A stretch of DNA of 64,000 bases, taken from positions 186,001 through 250,000 of the forward strand of contig NZ_JAFIQY010000006.1 of assembly GCF_022271435.1 (NCBI RefSeq), in the 5' to 3' direction. Positions 49,887 to 57,660 of this stretch are shown here, piece by piece (position 1 is the first letter of the stretch; each line of letters starts with the position of its first letter). The DNA comes from Streptomyces monomycini. Lineage in GTDB: Bacteria; Actinomycetota; Actinomycetes; Streptomycetales; Streptomycetaceae. The notes under the pieces are model-generated. The model searched no databases and was not told where the DNA came from. It worked only from the letters and a program-made list of their open reading frames with translations. The position numbers and the translations under genes are program-made.

Positions 49887-50437
49887 TTCACCTTTGCCGG
49901 CGGCCTGCCTCACCGAAGCGGCCTCTTCCTGGAGCTGACCACGCCGCCCTCCCGATGTGGCACGACGCTGCGGACCAGGGCCAGAGCTGGATGGCCGCTG
50001 ACGCACGCGCATCTCACGTCACCCCCTTGACCAGTGATATGGAGGCGAGCGAGGCTCGTCACCATCTGAACCGGTGACGAGCCCGAGGGGGGGAGTCGGT
50101 GCACCGCCGGCAAGGGTGCCCACCTGAGTGCGTACTGACGGTCGCCGCCCACGCCTGGGACCTTCGCGGGGCTCAGGCGGTGGGAATGCGAACCGCCTAG
50201 GTTCAGCGACCGGGCGGGGACGCTCCGGAGAGCTCTGACGCTTTCGACTGGTGGTCGGACAGCCTGGACGCATTGATTGCCGAGCTGACAGCGGAATGAC
50301 AGTGCTGCCCGGTGAGTGATTTCCGCGTCCAGAAACGGGCGTTCGGCGCATTCGCCGTCCGTTTCGGTGAAGGTCGGGACGAAGTCCTCATGGTTCTCGG
50401 AGTCCGATTCCGGGGAGCCGTACCGGAGTTGTGCCCC
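49887..50437. other. Gap after dnaB with a stem-loop, no clear gene
   Basis: I see no credible full gene in these 551 bases. An 11-bp perfect inverted repeat GGCTCGTCACC/GGTGACGAGCC (50053-50063 with 50073-50083) is present. At 50200-50299 a frame without a start, ending at a TGA, has amino acids of helical character (SDAFDWWSDSLDALIAEL), possibly a gene remnant. From here on the gene order leaves the conserved block. Confidence 0.4.
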
Positions 50438-51598
50438 CTAGCTGCCGATGGCTCCGTACGACGAGTGACTCAATTCAGCCCGTGCCTCCTGGGTGAAGAA
50501 GTTGATCAGGTCCTGGGGCGTGGGGTTGTGGGTGACTTGCGCGGCCGTGGCGGCCGCCGTGCTGCGGGGAAACAGGGCTTTCTCGTACGCGGCGAGGGCG
50601 GTCTCGACGGAGTCGGGGTGCGCGGCGAGGGCGGTGCCGAGTTCGGCGCCGTCCTGCATGGCCAGGTTGGCGCCCTCGCCGTTGGGCGGGGTGAGGTGGG
50701 CGGCGTCGCCGAGCAGGGTCACTCCGGGCACCCGGTCCCAGCGGTGCCCGGGCGGCAGGGTGTGGAGGGGGCGCAGGACCGGCGCGGTCTCGATGCCGGT
50801 GATCAGAGCGGTGAGTTCCGGTGCCCAGCCGTCGTACTCCTGCGCGATCCGCGCGGCGGCCGTGGCGACATCGGTGAAGTCGACGGCCGCGAACCAGTCC
50901 TGCGGCTTGGTCAGTGAGACGTAGGCGCGGAGGACGCCGTCCTTCTCCCGGTGGGACACGAACCACTTCCCGTGCTCGTCCGGGTCGAAGGCCATGAGCG
51001 TCCCGCCGCCGACCGCCTTCGCGGTGGCCGGGTGCCGGGTGTCGGCGTCGAACAGGCAGGTCTCGACGACGGACCGGCCGACGTACGCGGGTGTGGCGCC
51101 GGAGAGCAGCGGGCGGACCCGTGACCAGGCGCCGTCCGCGCCGACCAGCAGGCTCGTGGCGACGGTGGTGCCGTCGGCGAAGGTCACCTCGTGGCGGCCC
51201 CCGCCGACGGCGCGGACGCGGGTGGCCTTGTGGCCCCATCGGACGGTGCCGGCCGGCAGCGAGTCGAGCAGGAGCTGCCGCAGCTCGCCGCGCTGCACCT
51301 CGGGGCTCTTCCCGGTGCCGTCGTCGGGCTTGTCGAACAGGACGGTCCCGTTCCGGTCGAGGAGCCGTATCGCTTGGCGGCCCTCCAGGACGATGCCCCG
51401 GAACTCGTCCGTCAAGGCTGCCGCGCGGAGCGCGAGTTGGCCGCTGTGGTCGTGGATGTCGAGCATCCCGCCCTGCGCCCGCGCTGTCGGGGAGGGCTCC
51501 GCCTCGTAGATGACGGCCGGGATGCCGTGCACGTGCAGGACGCGGGCCAGCACGAGGCCTCCGAGGCCGGCGCCGATGATGGTGACGGGAGTGTGCAT
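50438..51598 (-). CDS. FAD-dependent monooxygenase (TetX-like, PF01494)
   Basis: 386 residues from the ATG at 51596-51598 (MHTPVTIIGAGLGGLVLARVLHVHG), with AAGGAG five bases upstream. It has the FAD motif GxGxxG, the DG motif in VGADGAWSRVRPLL and the GD motif VTLLGDAAHLTPPNGEGANLAMQDGAEL. The family hydroxylates aromatic or polyketide compounds, and some members inactivate tetracycline; the substrate here cannot be inferred. It lies 98 bp downstream of the frameshifted oxidoreductase gene on the same strand. Confidence 0.88.
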   Translation of the reverse strand: MHTPVTIIGAGLGGLVLARVLHVHGIPAVIYEAEPSPTARAQGGMLDIHDHSGQLALRAAALTDEFRGIVLEGRQAIRLLDRNGTVLFDKPDDGTGKSPEVQRGELRQLLLDSLPAGTVRWGHKATRVRAVGGGRHEVTFADGTTVATSLLVGADGAWSRVRPLLSGATPAYVGRSVVETCLFDADTRHPATAKAVGGGTLMAFDPDEHGKWFVSHREKDGVLRAYVSLTKPQDWFAAVDFTDVATAAARIAQEYDGWAPELTALITGIETAPVLRPLHTLPPGHRWDRVPGVTLLGDAAHLTPPNGEGANLAMQDGAELGTALAAHPDSVETALAAYEKALFPRSTAAATAAQVTHNPTPQDLINFFTQEARAELSHSSYGAIGS

Positions 51599-51696
51599 GG
51601 GGCTCCTTGGGTGTCGTACACCTGCCGGGCGGGCCCGGGAGGCTCTCTTCGGAAGGGATTCGGCCCGCCCGGCCGGACAAGCACGCAGCAAGCGGC

Positions 51697-52589
51697 TCAG
51701 ACGACGATGACCCGCCGGCCGCGGGTGTGACCGGCGTGGCTGTCGGTGTGCGCCGCCGCGGCCTCGGCGAGCGTGTACGTCTTCTCGACCGGGATGCGGA
51801 GCTTGCCCCGCGCGATGAGGCCGACGGCCTCGGTGAGCGCTTCCGGCACGCTGCCGGCCACGCCGGAGAAGCGGACCCCGGACTCCGGCGCGCCGAGGTC
51901 GGCGATGGTGATCACCTTCCGCGGGTCCCCGGTCAGTTCGACGAGTTCGCGGAGCACGCCCGAGCCGGCCAGGTCGAGGGCCGCGTCGATGCGGCCGAGC
52001 TGCCGTACGCGCTCGGTCCAGCCCTCGCCGTACGTCGTGGCGGTGGCGCCCAGGCTGCGCACATAGTCCTGGCTCGTGGCCCCGGCGTGCCGATCACGGT
52101 GATGTCGCGGTCACGGGCGATCTGCAGCACCGCCGATCCGACTCCTCCGGACGCGCCGCTGACCAGCAACGTCTGCCCGGAACGCACACCGACCTGGCCG
52201 ATGATGCGCAGCGCGGTCTCCACCACGGAGGGGTAGCCGGCCGCCTCTTCGAACGACAGCTGCTCGGGCATACGGGCCCAGGCCGACAGCACGGCGTACT
52301 CGGCGTAGGTGCTCGTGCCTTCACCGAACACGCGGTCGCCGACCTGGACACCTTCGACGCCCTCGCCGACCTGGTCCACGACGCCGGCGGCGTCCTGCCC
52401 GACCCCTGCGGGCAGTTCGATCGGGTTGGTCTTCTGGAACTGGCCCTCGCGGACCCGCCAGTCGATGGGGTTCACGCCCGCCGCCCGCACGGCGATGCGT
52501 ATCTGTCCGGGGCCCGCGTGGGGCTCTTCGGCGTCGATGAGGCGCAGTACGTCGGGGCCGCCGAACTCGGCGTAGCTCACTTTCTTCAT
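51697..52589 (-). pseudogene. Quinone oxidoreductase / zinc-type alcohol dehydrogenase, frameshifted
   Basis: The first 172 residues (MKKVSYAEFGGPDVLRLIDA, NPIDWRVREG, the NADPH site SGASGGVGSAVLQIA) run on in the wrong frame at about 52080-52083, where a run of four C (G4 on the coding strand) lacks one base. The rest of the enzyme (TSQDYVRSLGATATTYGEG, IDAALDLAGSG, GKLRIPVEKTYTLAEAAAAH) continues in the next frame to 51697. Restoring one base gives a normal 297-residue protein. Either a real inactivating mutation or a sequencing error. Confidence 0.82.
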
Positions 52590-52659
52590 GCCGAGGACCG
52601 TAGCACTAACGGTTAGCGTTTTGAAACAGTTACAGGTACGTAGCTGATAGCATCAGCGC
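52590..52659. promoter_or_regulatory. Divergent oxidoreductase/TetR promoters with two dyads
   Basis: For the leftward gene: TTTCAA (52621-52626), 18 bp, TACGGT (52597-52602), then the ATG seven bases later, so leaderless. Between them lies CTAAC-G-GTTAG (52606-52616). For the rightward tetR: TAGCAT (52649-52654), overlapped by a perfect dyad GCTGAT-AGC-ATCAGC (52643-52657) and ATG 52660. TetR probably represses both directions. Confidence 0.65.
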
Positions 52660-53238
52660 ATGACCGAGCCGCCCGGACGCCGTGAGCGCAAAAAGGCCGC
52701 GACGCGCCAGAAGATCGCCGACACCGCCCTGCGGCTCTTCCTGGAACGCGGGTACGACGCGGTGGGCATTCGTGACGTGGCCGCCGAGGCGGACGTGGCC
52801 GTCACCACGCTCTTCTCCCACTTCGCCTCGAAAGAGGCCCTGGTGTTCGAGCAGGACGCGGACTTCGAGCAGCGCCTCACCCAGGTGGTCACCGGCCGGG
52901 CGCCGCACGAGCCGCTCATCCCTGCGCTGCGCCGCGAGGTCCAGGCGCTGGTGCGGCACTGCACGGCGGAGGAAGCCGCTCCGATCTGGCGCATGATCGA
53001 CGGATCACCGGCCCTGCGGAAGTACGAGGAGTCGATGCGCCTGCGCCACGCGGAGTCGCTGGCGACGGCCATCGCCGCCGATCCCGGACTGCCGCAGACC
53101 GCGACGGCCGGCCGGACGATCGCGAGGTTCGTGATCGACGCCTATTCGCTGGCCCGTGAGGAGGCCGAACCGGAGGCCGCGGTGGACGAGATCTTCCGAA
53201 TGATCGAGGCGGCCTGGGAGGCCGCTCGTCTTTCCTGA
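52660..53238 (+). CDS. TetR family transcriptional regulator
   Basis: 192 residues. The N-terminal helix-turn-helix spans 10-58 (ATRQKIADTALRLFLERGYDAVGIRDVAAEADVAVTTLFSHFASKE), and a helical ligand domain follows with WRMIDGSPALRKYEES. It is divergent from the oxidoreductase gene and next to dyads it may bind. The ligand is unknown. Confidence 0.92.
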   Translation: MTEPPGRRERKKAATRQKIADTALRLFLERGYDAVGIRDVAAEADVAVTTLFSHFASKEALVFEQDADFEQRLTQVVTGRAPHEPLIPALRREVQALVRHCTAEEAAPIWRMIDGSPALRKYEESMRLRHAESLATAIAADPGLPQTATAGRTIARFVIDAYSLAREEAEPEAAVDEIFRMIEAAWEAARLS

Positions 53239-53317
53239 CGGGCGTGCGGCCCTGCTCCTTTCCGACGGGCAGCGCATCGCGGTCGCGTTGTCAGTGGTTG
53301 CAGCGATGCTGTGGCGC

Positions 53318-53716
53318 ATGACTCCTTTAACCCTTACCGACATCACGCAGGCGGTCCGCTCGGGCTGGGCTGCTGACACCTGTTCGGCCGGTGATCTCGA
53401 CCGTGGCCCCTGGACCGCCGACAACCCGGCCTGGGGACACTGCGACATCACCGCTCTCGTTGTCCACGACTTCTTCGGTGGCGAACTCTTGGTCGGGGAG
53501 GTGCACCTCGACGGGAAGCAGCACGGTCACCACTGGTGGAACCGGCTTCCCAGCGGCATCGAGATCGACCTCACGTACGAGCAGTTCAGGCTTGGGCAGG
53601 TGGTGTCCGGCAGCCGAGCCGTTCAGCGGCCTGAAGGACGACTGCCGCGTCGCGGTGAAGAGTACGAGCTGCTGCGCGGCCGGGTCTGGCGGGCGCTCGG
53701 CCGAACGCCGGCGTAG
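53318..53716 (+). CDS. YunG-like protein, unknown function
   Basis: 132 residues from the ATG at 53318 (MTPLTLTDITQAVRSGWAADTC). The pattern DNPAWGHCDITALVVHDFFGGELL, HHWWNRLPSGIEIDLTYEQF and a conserved Cys resembles YunG-family proteins, which may have a peptidase-like fold; I cannot name a function. An in-frame ATG at 53288 is possible. It stands alone between TetR and the MerR-clamp gene. Confidence 0.75.
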   Translation: MTPLTLTDITQAVRSGWAADTCSAGDLDRGPWTADNPAWGHCDITALVVHDFFGGELLVGEVHLDGKQHGHHWWNRLPSGIEIDLTYEQFRLGQVVSGSRAVQRPEGRLPRRGEEYELLRGRVWRALGRTPA

Positions 53717-53746
53717 TGACGGGAGCGCAGCGCCGACGGCCGGGCT

Positions 53747-53777
53747 TTGACCTTCAGGTTGCTTGAAGCCCCACCAT
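53747..53777 (+). promoter_or_regulatory. MerR-type promoter with 19-bp spacer
   Basis: -35 TTGACC (53747-53752), 19-bp spacer, -10 CACCAT (53772-53777), and the ATG of the gene seven bases later. The spacer holds the dyad CTTCAGG-TTG-CTTGAAG (53752-53768; six of seven pairs match). A long spacer over a dyad is the hallmark of MerR-controlled promoters, so the gene probably regulates itself. Confidence 0.7.
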
Positions 53778-53784
53778 CATGGTC

Positions 53785-54900
53785 ATGGACGAGAGCGATG
53801 AGTTGCTGGGCATCGGAGCGTTCGGCCGACGGGTGGGGCTGGCTCCGAGCGCGCTGCGCTTCTACGACGACTGCGGTGTCCTGCGTCCCGTCACGGTCGA
53901 CCCGGTGAGCGGCTACCGGTTGTACGGGGCCGAACAGGAGGGTCGTGCTGTGCTGCTCCGCAGATTGCGGGAGGCAGGGCTGCCGCTGCTGGATGCCAGG
54001 GCCGTACTCGACGGGGGCGAGGCGGAGGCCCGTACGGTTCTGTACACGCACGTGGAGCGGACGCGACAAACGGCGGATGCTGCGAGGGCGTTGATCGAGG
54101 AGGTGCTGCGGGGGAGCCCGATGGAGGCTCCTCGCCGGCAGCCGCAGGGGCGTGCGGGCATCGGTGGTGCTGAGCTGGCCAGCGCGGTACGGCAGGTAGG
54201 GCCCGCGGTGGCGGACGCCGAGACTCGTGCGAAGTACCCGGTGCTCGGCCGCGTGTTGCTCGAACTCGGCGAGGGTGAAGTGCGGGTGGTGGCCACCGAC
54301 CGGTACCGATTGGCGGTCCGGACCCTGCGGGCGAGAACGGCAGACGGTGCTCCGTGCCGGGTACTGATCGATGCCCGGGAGCTGGCGGACATGGCGGCGT
54401 GGGCACTGCGACAGCAGCACATCGAGGTCGAGGTGAACGGGGACCAAGGGCGTCTGACCGGGGAGGGTGGGGCGTACCGCGCGTTCGTGGGCCGTGCGGG
54501 GGAGTTTCCCGATTACCGGCTGGTGCTGGGCGGCGTGGGGGGCATCCGGCATCGGATCATCGCGGACCGGACGGCGCTCCGTGATGCCTTTGCCGAGCGG
54601 GAGAAGGCTGCCGTGATCACCGTACGGGCGGGAGCGCATGAGGCGGTGGTCAGCGAGGGCGGGGGCCGAAGCGGGGGCCGGCCGGCGGTCGAGGTGAGCG
54701 CGGTCTGCTCGGGCCCGTCGTTGCGTATCGCCTTCGATCCGGCGGTGCTCGTTCCCGCGCTGGACTCGGGGGTGGGGCCCGATGTGCTGCTGGAGGTTAC
54801 TTCCGAGACCGAGCCGGTCGTTGTGCGCTCCGCCGACCAAGGCAGTTTCACCACTTTGGTCATGCCGGTGCAGGCGCATGTTTCACGTGAAACGGACTGA
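53785..54900 (+). CDS. MerR-type regulator fused to a DNA polymerase III beta-clamp-like domain
   Basis: 371 residues from the ATG at 53785, chosen because it fits a leaderless start after CACCAT; the ATG at 53779 is too close to the -10. Residues about 7-75 are a MerR helix-turn-helix (LLGIGAFGRRVGLAPSALRFYDDCGVL, SGYRLYG). Residues about 115-366 resemble domains 2 and 3 of Dna[30 protein letters not shown], then AYRAFVGRAGEFPDYRLVL, and the clamp C-terminus FTTLVMPVQ. Clamp domain 1 is absent. The last residues HVSRETD are encoded by a parS site. It may bind DNA through MerR and form a clamp-like dimer. It is not a replacement for dnaN. Confidence 0.85.
   Translation: MDESDELLGIGAFGRRVGLAPSALRFYDDCGVLRPVTVDPVSGYRLYGAEQEGRAVLLRRLREAGLPLLDARAVLDGGEAEARTVLYTHVERTRQTADAARALIEEVLRGSPMEAPRRQPQGRAGIGGAELASAVRQVGPAVADAETRAKYPVLGRVLLELGEGEVRVVATDRYRLAVRTLRARTADGAPCRVLIDARELADMAAWALRQQHIEVEVNGDQGRLTGEGGAYRAFVGRAGEFPDYRLVLGGVGGIRHRIIADRTALRDAFAEREKAAVITVRAGAHEAVVSEGGGRSGGRPAVEVSAVCSGPSLRIAFDPAVLVPALDSGVGPDVLLEVTSETEPVVVRSADQGSFTTLVMPVQAHVSRETD
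54880..54893. other. parS: parS site in the last codons of the MerR-clamp gene
   Basis: Exact GTTTCACGTGAAAC, read as V-S-R-E-T just before the final Asp and stop, 21 bp ahead of the next gene. Confidence 0.95.
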
Positions 54901-54914
54901 AGAGGAGCCGGACG

Positions 54915-55202
54915 GTGGATGCGGACAATCACGTGGTGCGGCTGTGCGTGTGGGGCATGGAGGCTGAGGGGCGGGGTGAGAACGCTGCAGCGCGTGGGCT
55001 GTTCTGGCAGGCCTGGGAGGGTGCGCGTGACGATGACGAAGCGTGTATCGCCGCTCATTACGTAGCGCGGCATCAAGAAACGCCGGGGGAAACGCTCCGG
55101 TGGAACCAGGAGTGCTTGGACCGGGCGGACCGGGTGGGGGACGAACGTGTCAGCGGCTTCTATGCGTCGGGAGGGGATCAGCCGCCGGACGGGGGTGGCT
55201 GA
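54915..55202 (+). CDS. TPR-like hypothetical protein, probably truncated
   Basis: 95 residues from GTG 54915, with GAGGAG eight bases upstream and only 14 bp after the MerR-clamp stop, so likely cotranscribed. The N-terminal 75 residues (RLCVWGMEAEGRGENAAARGLFWQAWEGARDDDEACIAAHYVARHQETP) look like a helical repeat protein of Streptomyces, but the tail GGDQPPDGGG is unlike it. The sequence seems to break off and run into a second frame. Confidence 0.6.
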   Translation: MDADNHVVRLCVWGMEAEGRGENAAARGLFWQAWEGARDDDEACIAAHYVARHQETPGETLRWNQECLDRADRVGDERVSGFYASGGDQPPDGGG

Positions 55203-55467
55203 AGCGGCAGAGGGCCGGGAGGCTGTGGCGGAATTGCTGGTGGGGCTGCTGGCCCGGCTCTGCGGGCGGCAGGATCTCAAGGCGCTGGGGATGATCCTCC
55301 CGGCATACCTGAGCGACCTCGGCTCCGAGCAGGACCGTGACCGGCTTCGGACGGCGCTGCACATGGTCCATGCGGCGCGATGGCTCATGGCGGAGGAACA
55401 ACAGGCTCTCGGGGAGGCCATCGTGCTACTGGGGGAAGGGGCTAGCGCATCGGTGATGCGTGGGTGA
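55147..55467 (+). CDS. Helical hypothetical protein overlapping the previous gene
   Basis: 106 codons, or 101 from ATG 55162. The convincing part is GREAVAELLVGLLARLCGRQ and ALGMILPAYLSDLGSEQDR, followed by LRTALHMVHAARWLMAEEQQ, a helical pattern I associate with small Streptomyces proteins. No ribosome site. It overlaps the upstream frame by 56 bp and the convergent merR gene by 26 bp. It may be the remaining half of a gene joined to its neighbour by a deletion. Confidence 0.5.
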   Translation: MSAASMRREGISRRTGVAEAAEGREAVAELLVGLLARLCGRQDLKALGMILPAYLSDLGSEQDRDRLRTALHMVHAARWLMAEEQQALGEAIVLLGEGASASVMRG

Positions 55468-55882
55468 GTTCGCATCGGGGGCTGGCTTCGGGGCCGCCGG
55501 GTTCTGTGGCCGGGGTTGCCAGCTCGTGCATGGCCTCTTCGGCACGGGCCAGTTGGTCGCCCACCTGCTGACGTACTTCATGGAGTTGGGCGATGCAGGC
55601 GTCCAGTTCCGCCAGCTTGCGCCGGTAGACCTGGAGCGAGGCGGGGCAGGCGTCACCTGCTGGGTGGCCGGCACGCAGGCACTCCACGAAGGGCCGGGTC
55701 TCTTCCAGCTCGAAGCCGAAGCGTTGCAGCATCTGGATCTGCCGCAGCAGCCGTAGGTCCGCCTCGTCGTAGGTGCGGTGGCCGTTGGCCGTGCGCTCGG
55801 CGTGGAGCAGTCCGCGCGCTTCGTAGTACCGCAGGGTGCGAGTGGTGGTGCCGGCTCGCTCGGCCAGTTCTCCGATCCGCAT
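55442..55882 (-). CDS. MerR family transcriptional regulator
   Basis: 146 residues, MRIGELAERAGTTTRTLRYYEARGLLHAERTANGHRTYD at the N-terminus (MerR winged helix), the long dimer helix RKLAELDACIAQLHEVRQQVGDQLARAEEAM, and one Cys in GDACPASLQ. It could sense a thiol-reactive or metal ligand, but a single Cys is not conclusive. It is divergent from the beta-lactamase-like gene. Confidence 0.92.
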   Translation of the reverse strand: MRIGELAERAGTTTRTLRYYEARGLLHAERTANGHRTYDEADLRLLRQIQMLQRFGFELEETRPFVECLRAGHPAGDACPASLQVYRRKLAELDACIAQLHEVRQQVGDQLARAEEAMHELATPATEPGGPEASPRCELTHASPMR

Positions 55883-55942
55883 GTCCGCCCCCGTCCGGGC
55901 CCGGCACGGTGCTGTTCCGGGCGCCCTGACGACCGTAGCCGT

Positions 55943-55956
55943 TGACGTCTACGTCA
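55943..55956. promoter_or_regulatory. Candidate MerR operator
   Basis: TGACGT-CT-ACGTCA, a perfect 6-bp dyad in the gap between merR and the rightward hydrolase gene. Confidence 0.45.
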
Positions 55957-56050
55957 TGTCCAGGGGCTGGGGCGGATTCGGCGGTGCGGGTGAGGGGGTT
56001 GGTGCTCCATCCTTGTCCAGACCGTGGGTGTTGAGCTGTCGAGGAGCGCC

Positions 56051-57547
56051 ATGAGCAGGGAACCGTCCGACGCGCGTCAGGAAGTGGCCTCCCGCGAGGA
56101 GCTGGACGGTGCGGGGGAGCACGAGGCGGAAGAGTTCGCAGTGTTGCTGCCCGAGACGAGGCGGGCGTTGTGGCGACGGCTGGCGGTCGGCCAGGCCGAG
56201 GGGCGTGCACCGTCGCTGACGGGCGCGGTGATGCGGGGCGGGAAGGTGGCATGGGCCGCGTCTCGCAGTGGCAGTGCCAGTGGCACGGGCAGTGGCAGGC
56301 ATAGCGGTAGCGGCGATGGCGCGGCCGGCGGGGTGGATGTCCAGTACCGGATCGGTTCGATCACCAAGACGTTCGTCGCGGTACTGGTACTGCGGTTGCG
56401 TGACGAAGGCCTGCTCACACTGGATGATCCGCTCGGCAAGCATGTGCCGGGCAGCGCGGCTCCGGACGTGACGGTCGCCCAGCTCCTCTCGCACAGCTCG
56501 GGGCTGGCGGCCGAATCCCGTGGGCCCTGGTGGGAGCGGACGCCCGGATCACTGAGGCCGGAGCCCGGCGACCTTTTCGAGGGCGACCCGCGGCGCCTGC
56601 CCGCCGGACGGCGGTTCCACTACTCCAACCCGGGTTACGCCCTGCTGGGCTCCCTGATCGAGCGCCTGCGCGGTGGGCAGGCCTGGGGAGAGGTGCTGCG
56701 TCGGGAGGTACTGGAGCCGCTGGGTATGAGCCGTACGACGCTCCTACCGCAGGCTCCGTGTGCCGACGGGTGGGCGGTGCATCCGTGGGCGGACGTACTG
56801 CTGCCGGAGCCCGCTCAGGACACCGGTCTGATGAGCCCGGCCGGACAGCTCTGGTCCACGGCCGAAGACCTGGTGCGCTGGGCGGCGTTCCTGCTCCGTG
56901 GTGACGACCGGGTGCTCAGCGCCGCCACCCTGGCCGAGATGCGGGCCCCGGCCGTACCGCCCGAGGGCGCGGCGTGGGACGGAGGCTTCGGGCTCGGGCT
57001 TCAGCTCTTCCGGTGGAACGGACGCCTGCTGTTCGGCCATGGCGGATCCATGCCCGGCTTCCTGGCGTCCCTGATGATCGACATTTCCGAGGACGTCGCC
57101 GGCGTCGTGCTGGCGAACTGCACGTCGGGGCCGGCCATCAGCGCCATCGCCGCCGACCTGGCCGGAATCGTCGCGGACCGGGAGCCGCGTATCCCGGAGC
57201 CGTGGAGCCCGATGGCCGGACCGCTGGACGAGGACCTGCTGGCCCTCACCGGGCCGTGGTACTGGGGCGCGCACCCGTACGTTCTGCGGTTGCGGACCGC
57301 CCGGGCGCTGGAGATCTCGCTCCTGTCGGGCCCGGGGGGCCGTGCTTCGCGGTTCCGTGCGGAGGCCGACGGCACCTGGACCGGGCTGGACGGATACTTC
57401 ACCGGTGAGCGGCTGCGTGTCGTCCGTACCGAGGACGGCTCGGTCAGCCACCTGGACGTGGGCACCTTCGTCTTCACACGGGGCCCGTACGAGCCCGCGG
57501 GCCCGGTGCCGGGCGGAGTCGACGAGGAGGGCTGGCGCGCCCGCTGA
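56051..57547 (+). CDS. Serine hydrolase, class C beta-lactamase/esterase family
   Basis: 498 residues from the ATG at 56051, with GAGGAG upstream. It has SxxK as Ser103-Ile-Thr-Lys106 in YRIGSITKTF, YxN as Tyr191 in FHYSNPGY and the HxG box in LLFGHGGSMPG. There is no signal peptide, so it is probably cytoplasmic. It carries a Ser/Gly-rich insert near 80-95. The C-terminal 110 residues form an extra beta domain. The family includes esterases and D-amino-acid peptidases, so it need not be a resistance enzyme. Confidence 0.9.
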   Translation: MSREPSDARQEVASREELDGAGEHEAEEFAVLLPETRRALWRRLAVGQAEGRAPSLTGAVMRGGKVAWAASRSGSASGTGSGRHSGSGDGAAGGVDVQYRIGSITKTFVAVLVLRLRDEGLLTLDDPLGKHVPGSAAPDVTVAQLLSHSSGLAAESRGPWWERTPGSLRPEPGDLFEGDPRRLPAGRRFHYSNPGYALLGSLIERLRGGQAWGEVLRREVLEPLGMSRTTLLPQAPCADGWAVHPWADVLLPEPAQDTGLMSPAGQLWSTAEDLVRWAAFLLRGDDRVLSAATLAEMRAPAVPPEGAAWDGGFGLGLQLFRWNGRLLFGHGGSMPGFLASLMIDISEDVAGVVLANCTSGPAISAIAADLAGIVADREPRIPEPWSPMAGPLDEDLLALTGPWYWGAHPYVLRLRTARALEISLLSGPGGRASRFRAEADGTWTGLDGYFTGERLRVVRTEDGSVSHLDVGTFVFTRGPYEPAGPVPGGVDEEGWRAR

Positions 57548-57660
57548 CGACGGCGGGACGGGAGCCGAGCCCGTACGGCGGGGGTGACTGCCCCGGACGT
57601 ACAGTCGAGCCACATATCAGGAGCCGCCGCACCGCGGCCCGCTACCGCTGGAAGGCCACC

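Noticed and set aside
49779..50437. Possible insertion sequence or integration site after dnaB
   Set aside because: No transposase or integrase, no terminal inverted repeats with target duplications and no tRNA gene are visible.
50312..50917. Frame starting SDFRVQKRAFGAFAVRFGEGRDE
   Set aside because: It begins in the gap and runs antisense through the end of the FAD monooxygenase gene; no domain, so treated as chance.
53779..53784. ATG at 53779 as start of the MerR-clamp gene
   Set aside because: It is one base from the -10 CACCAT, so the transcript from that promoter would not contain it; ATG 53785 fits a leaderless start.
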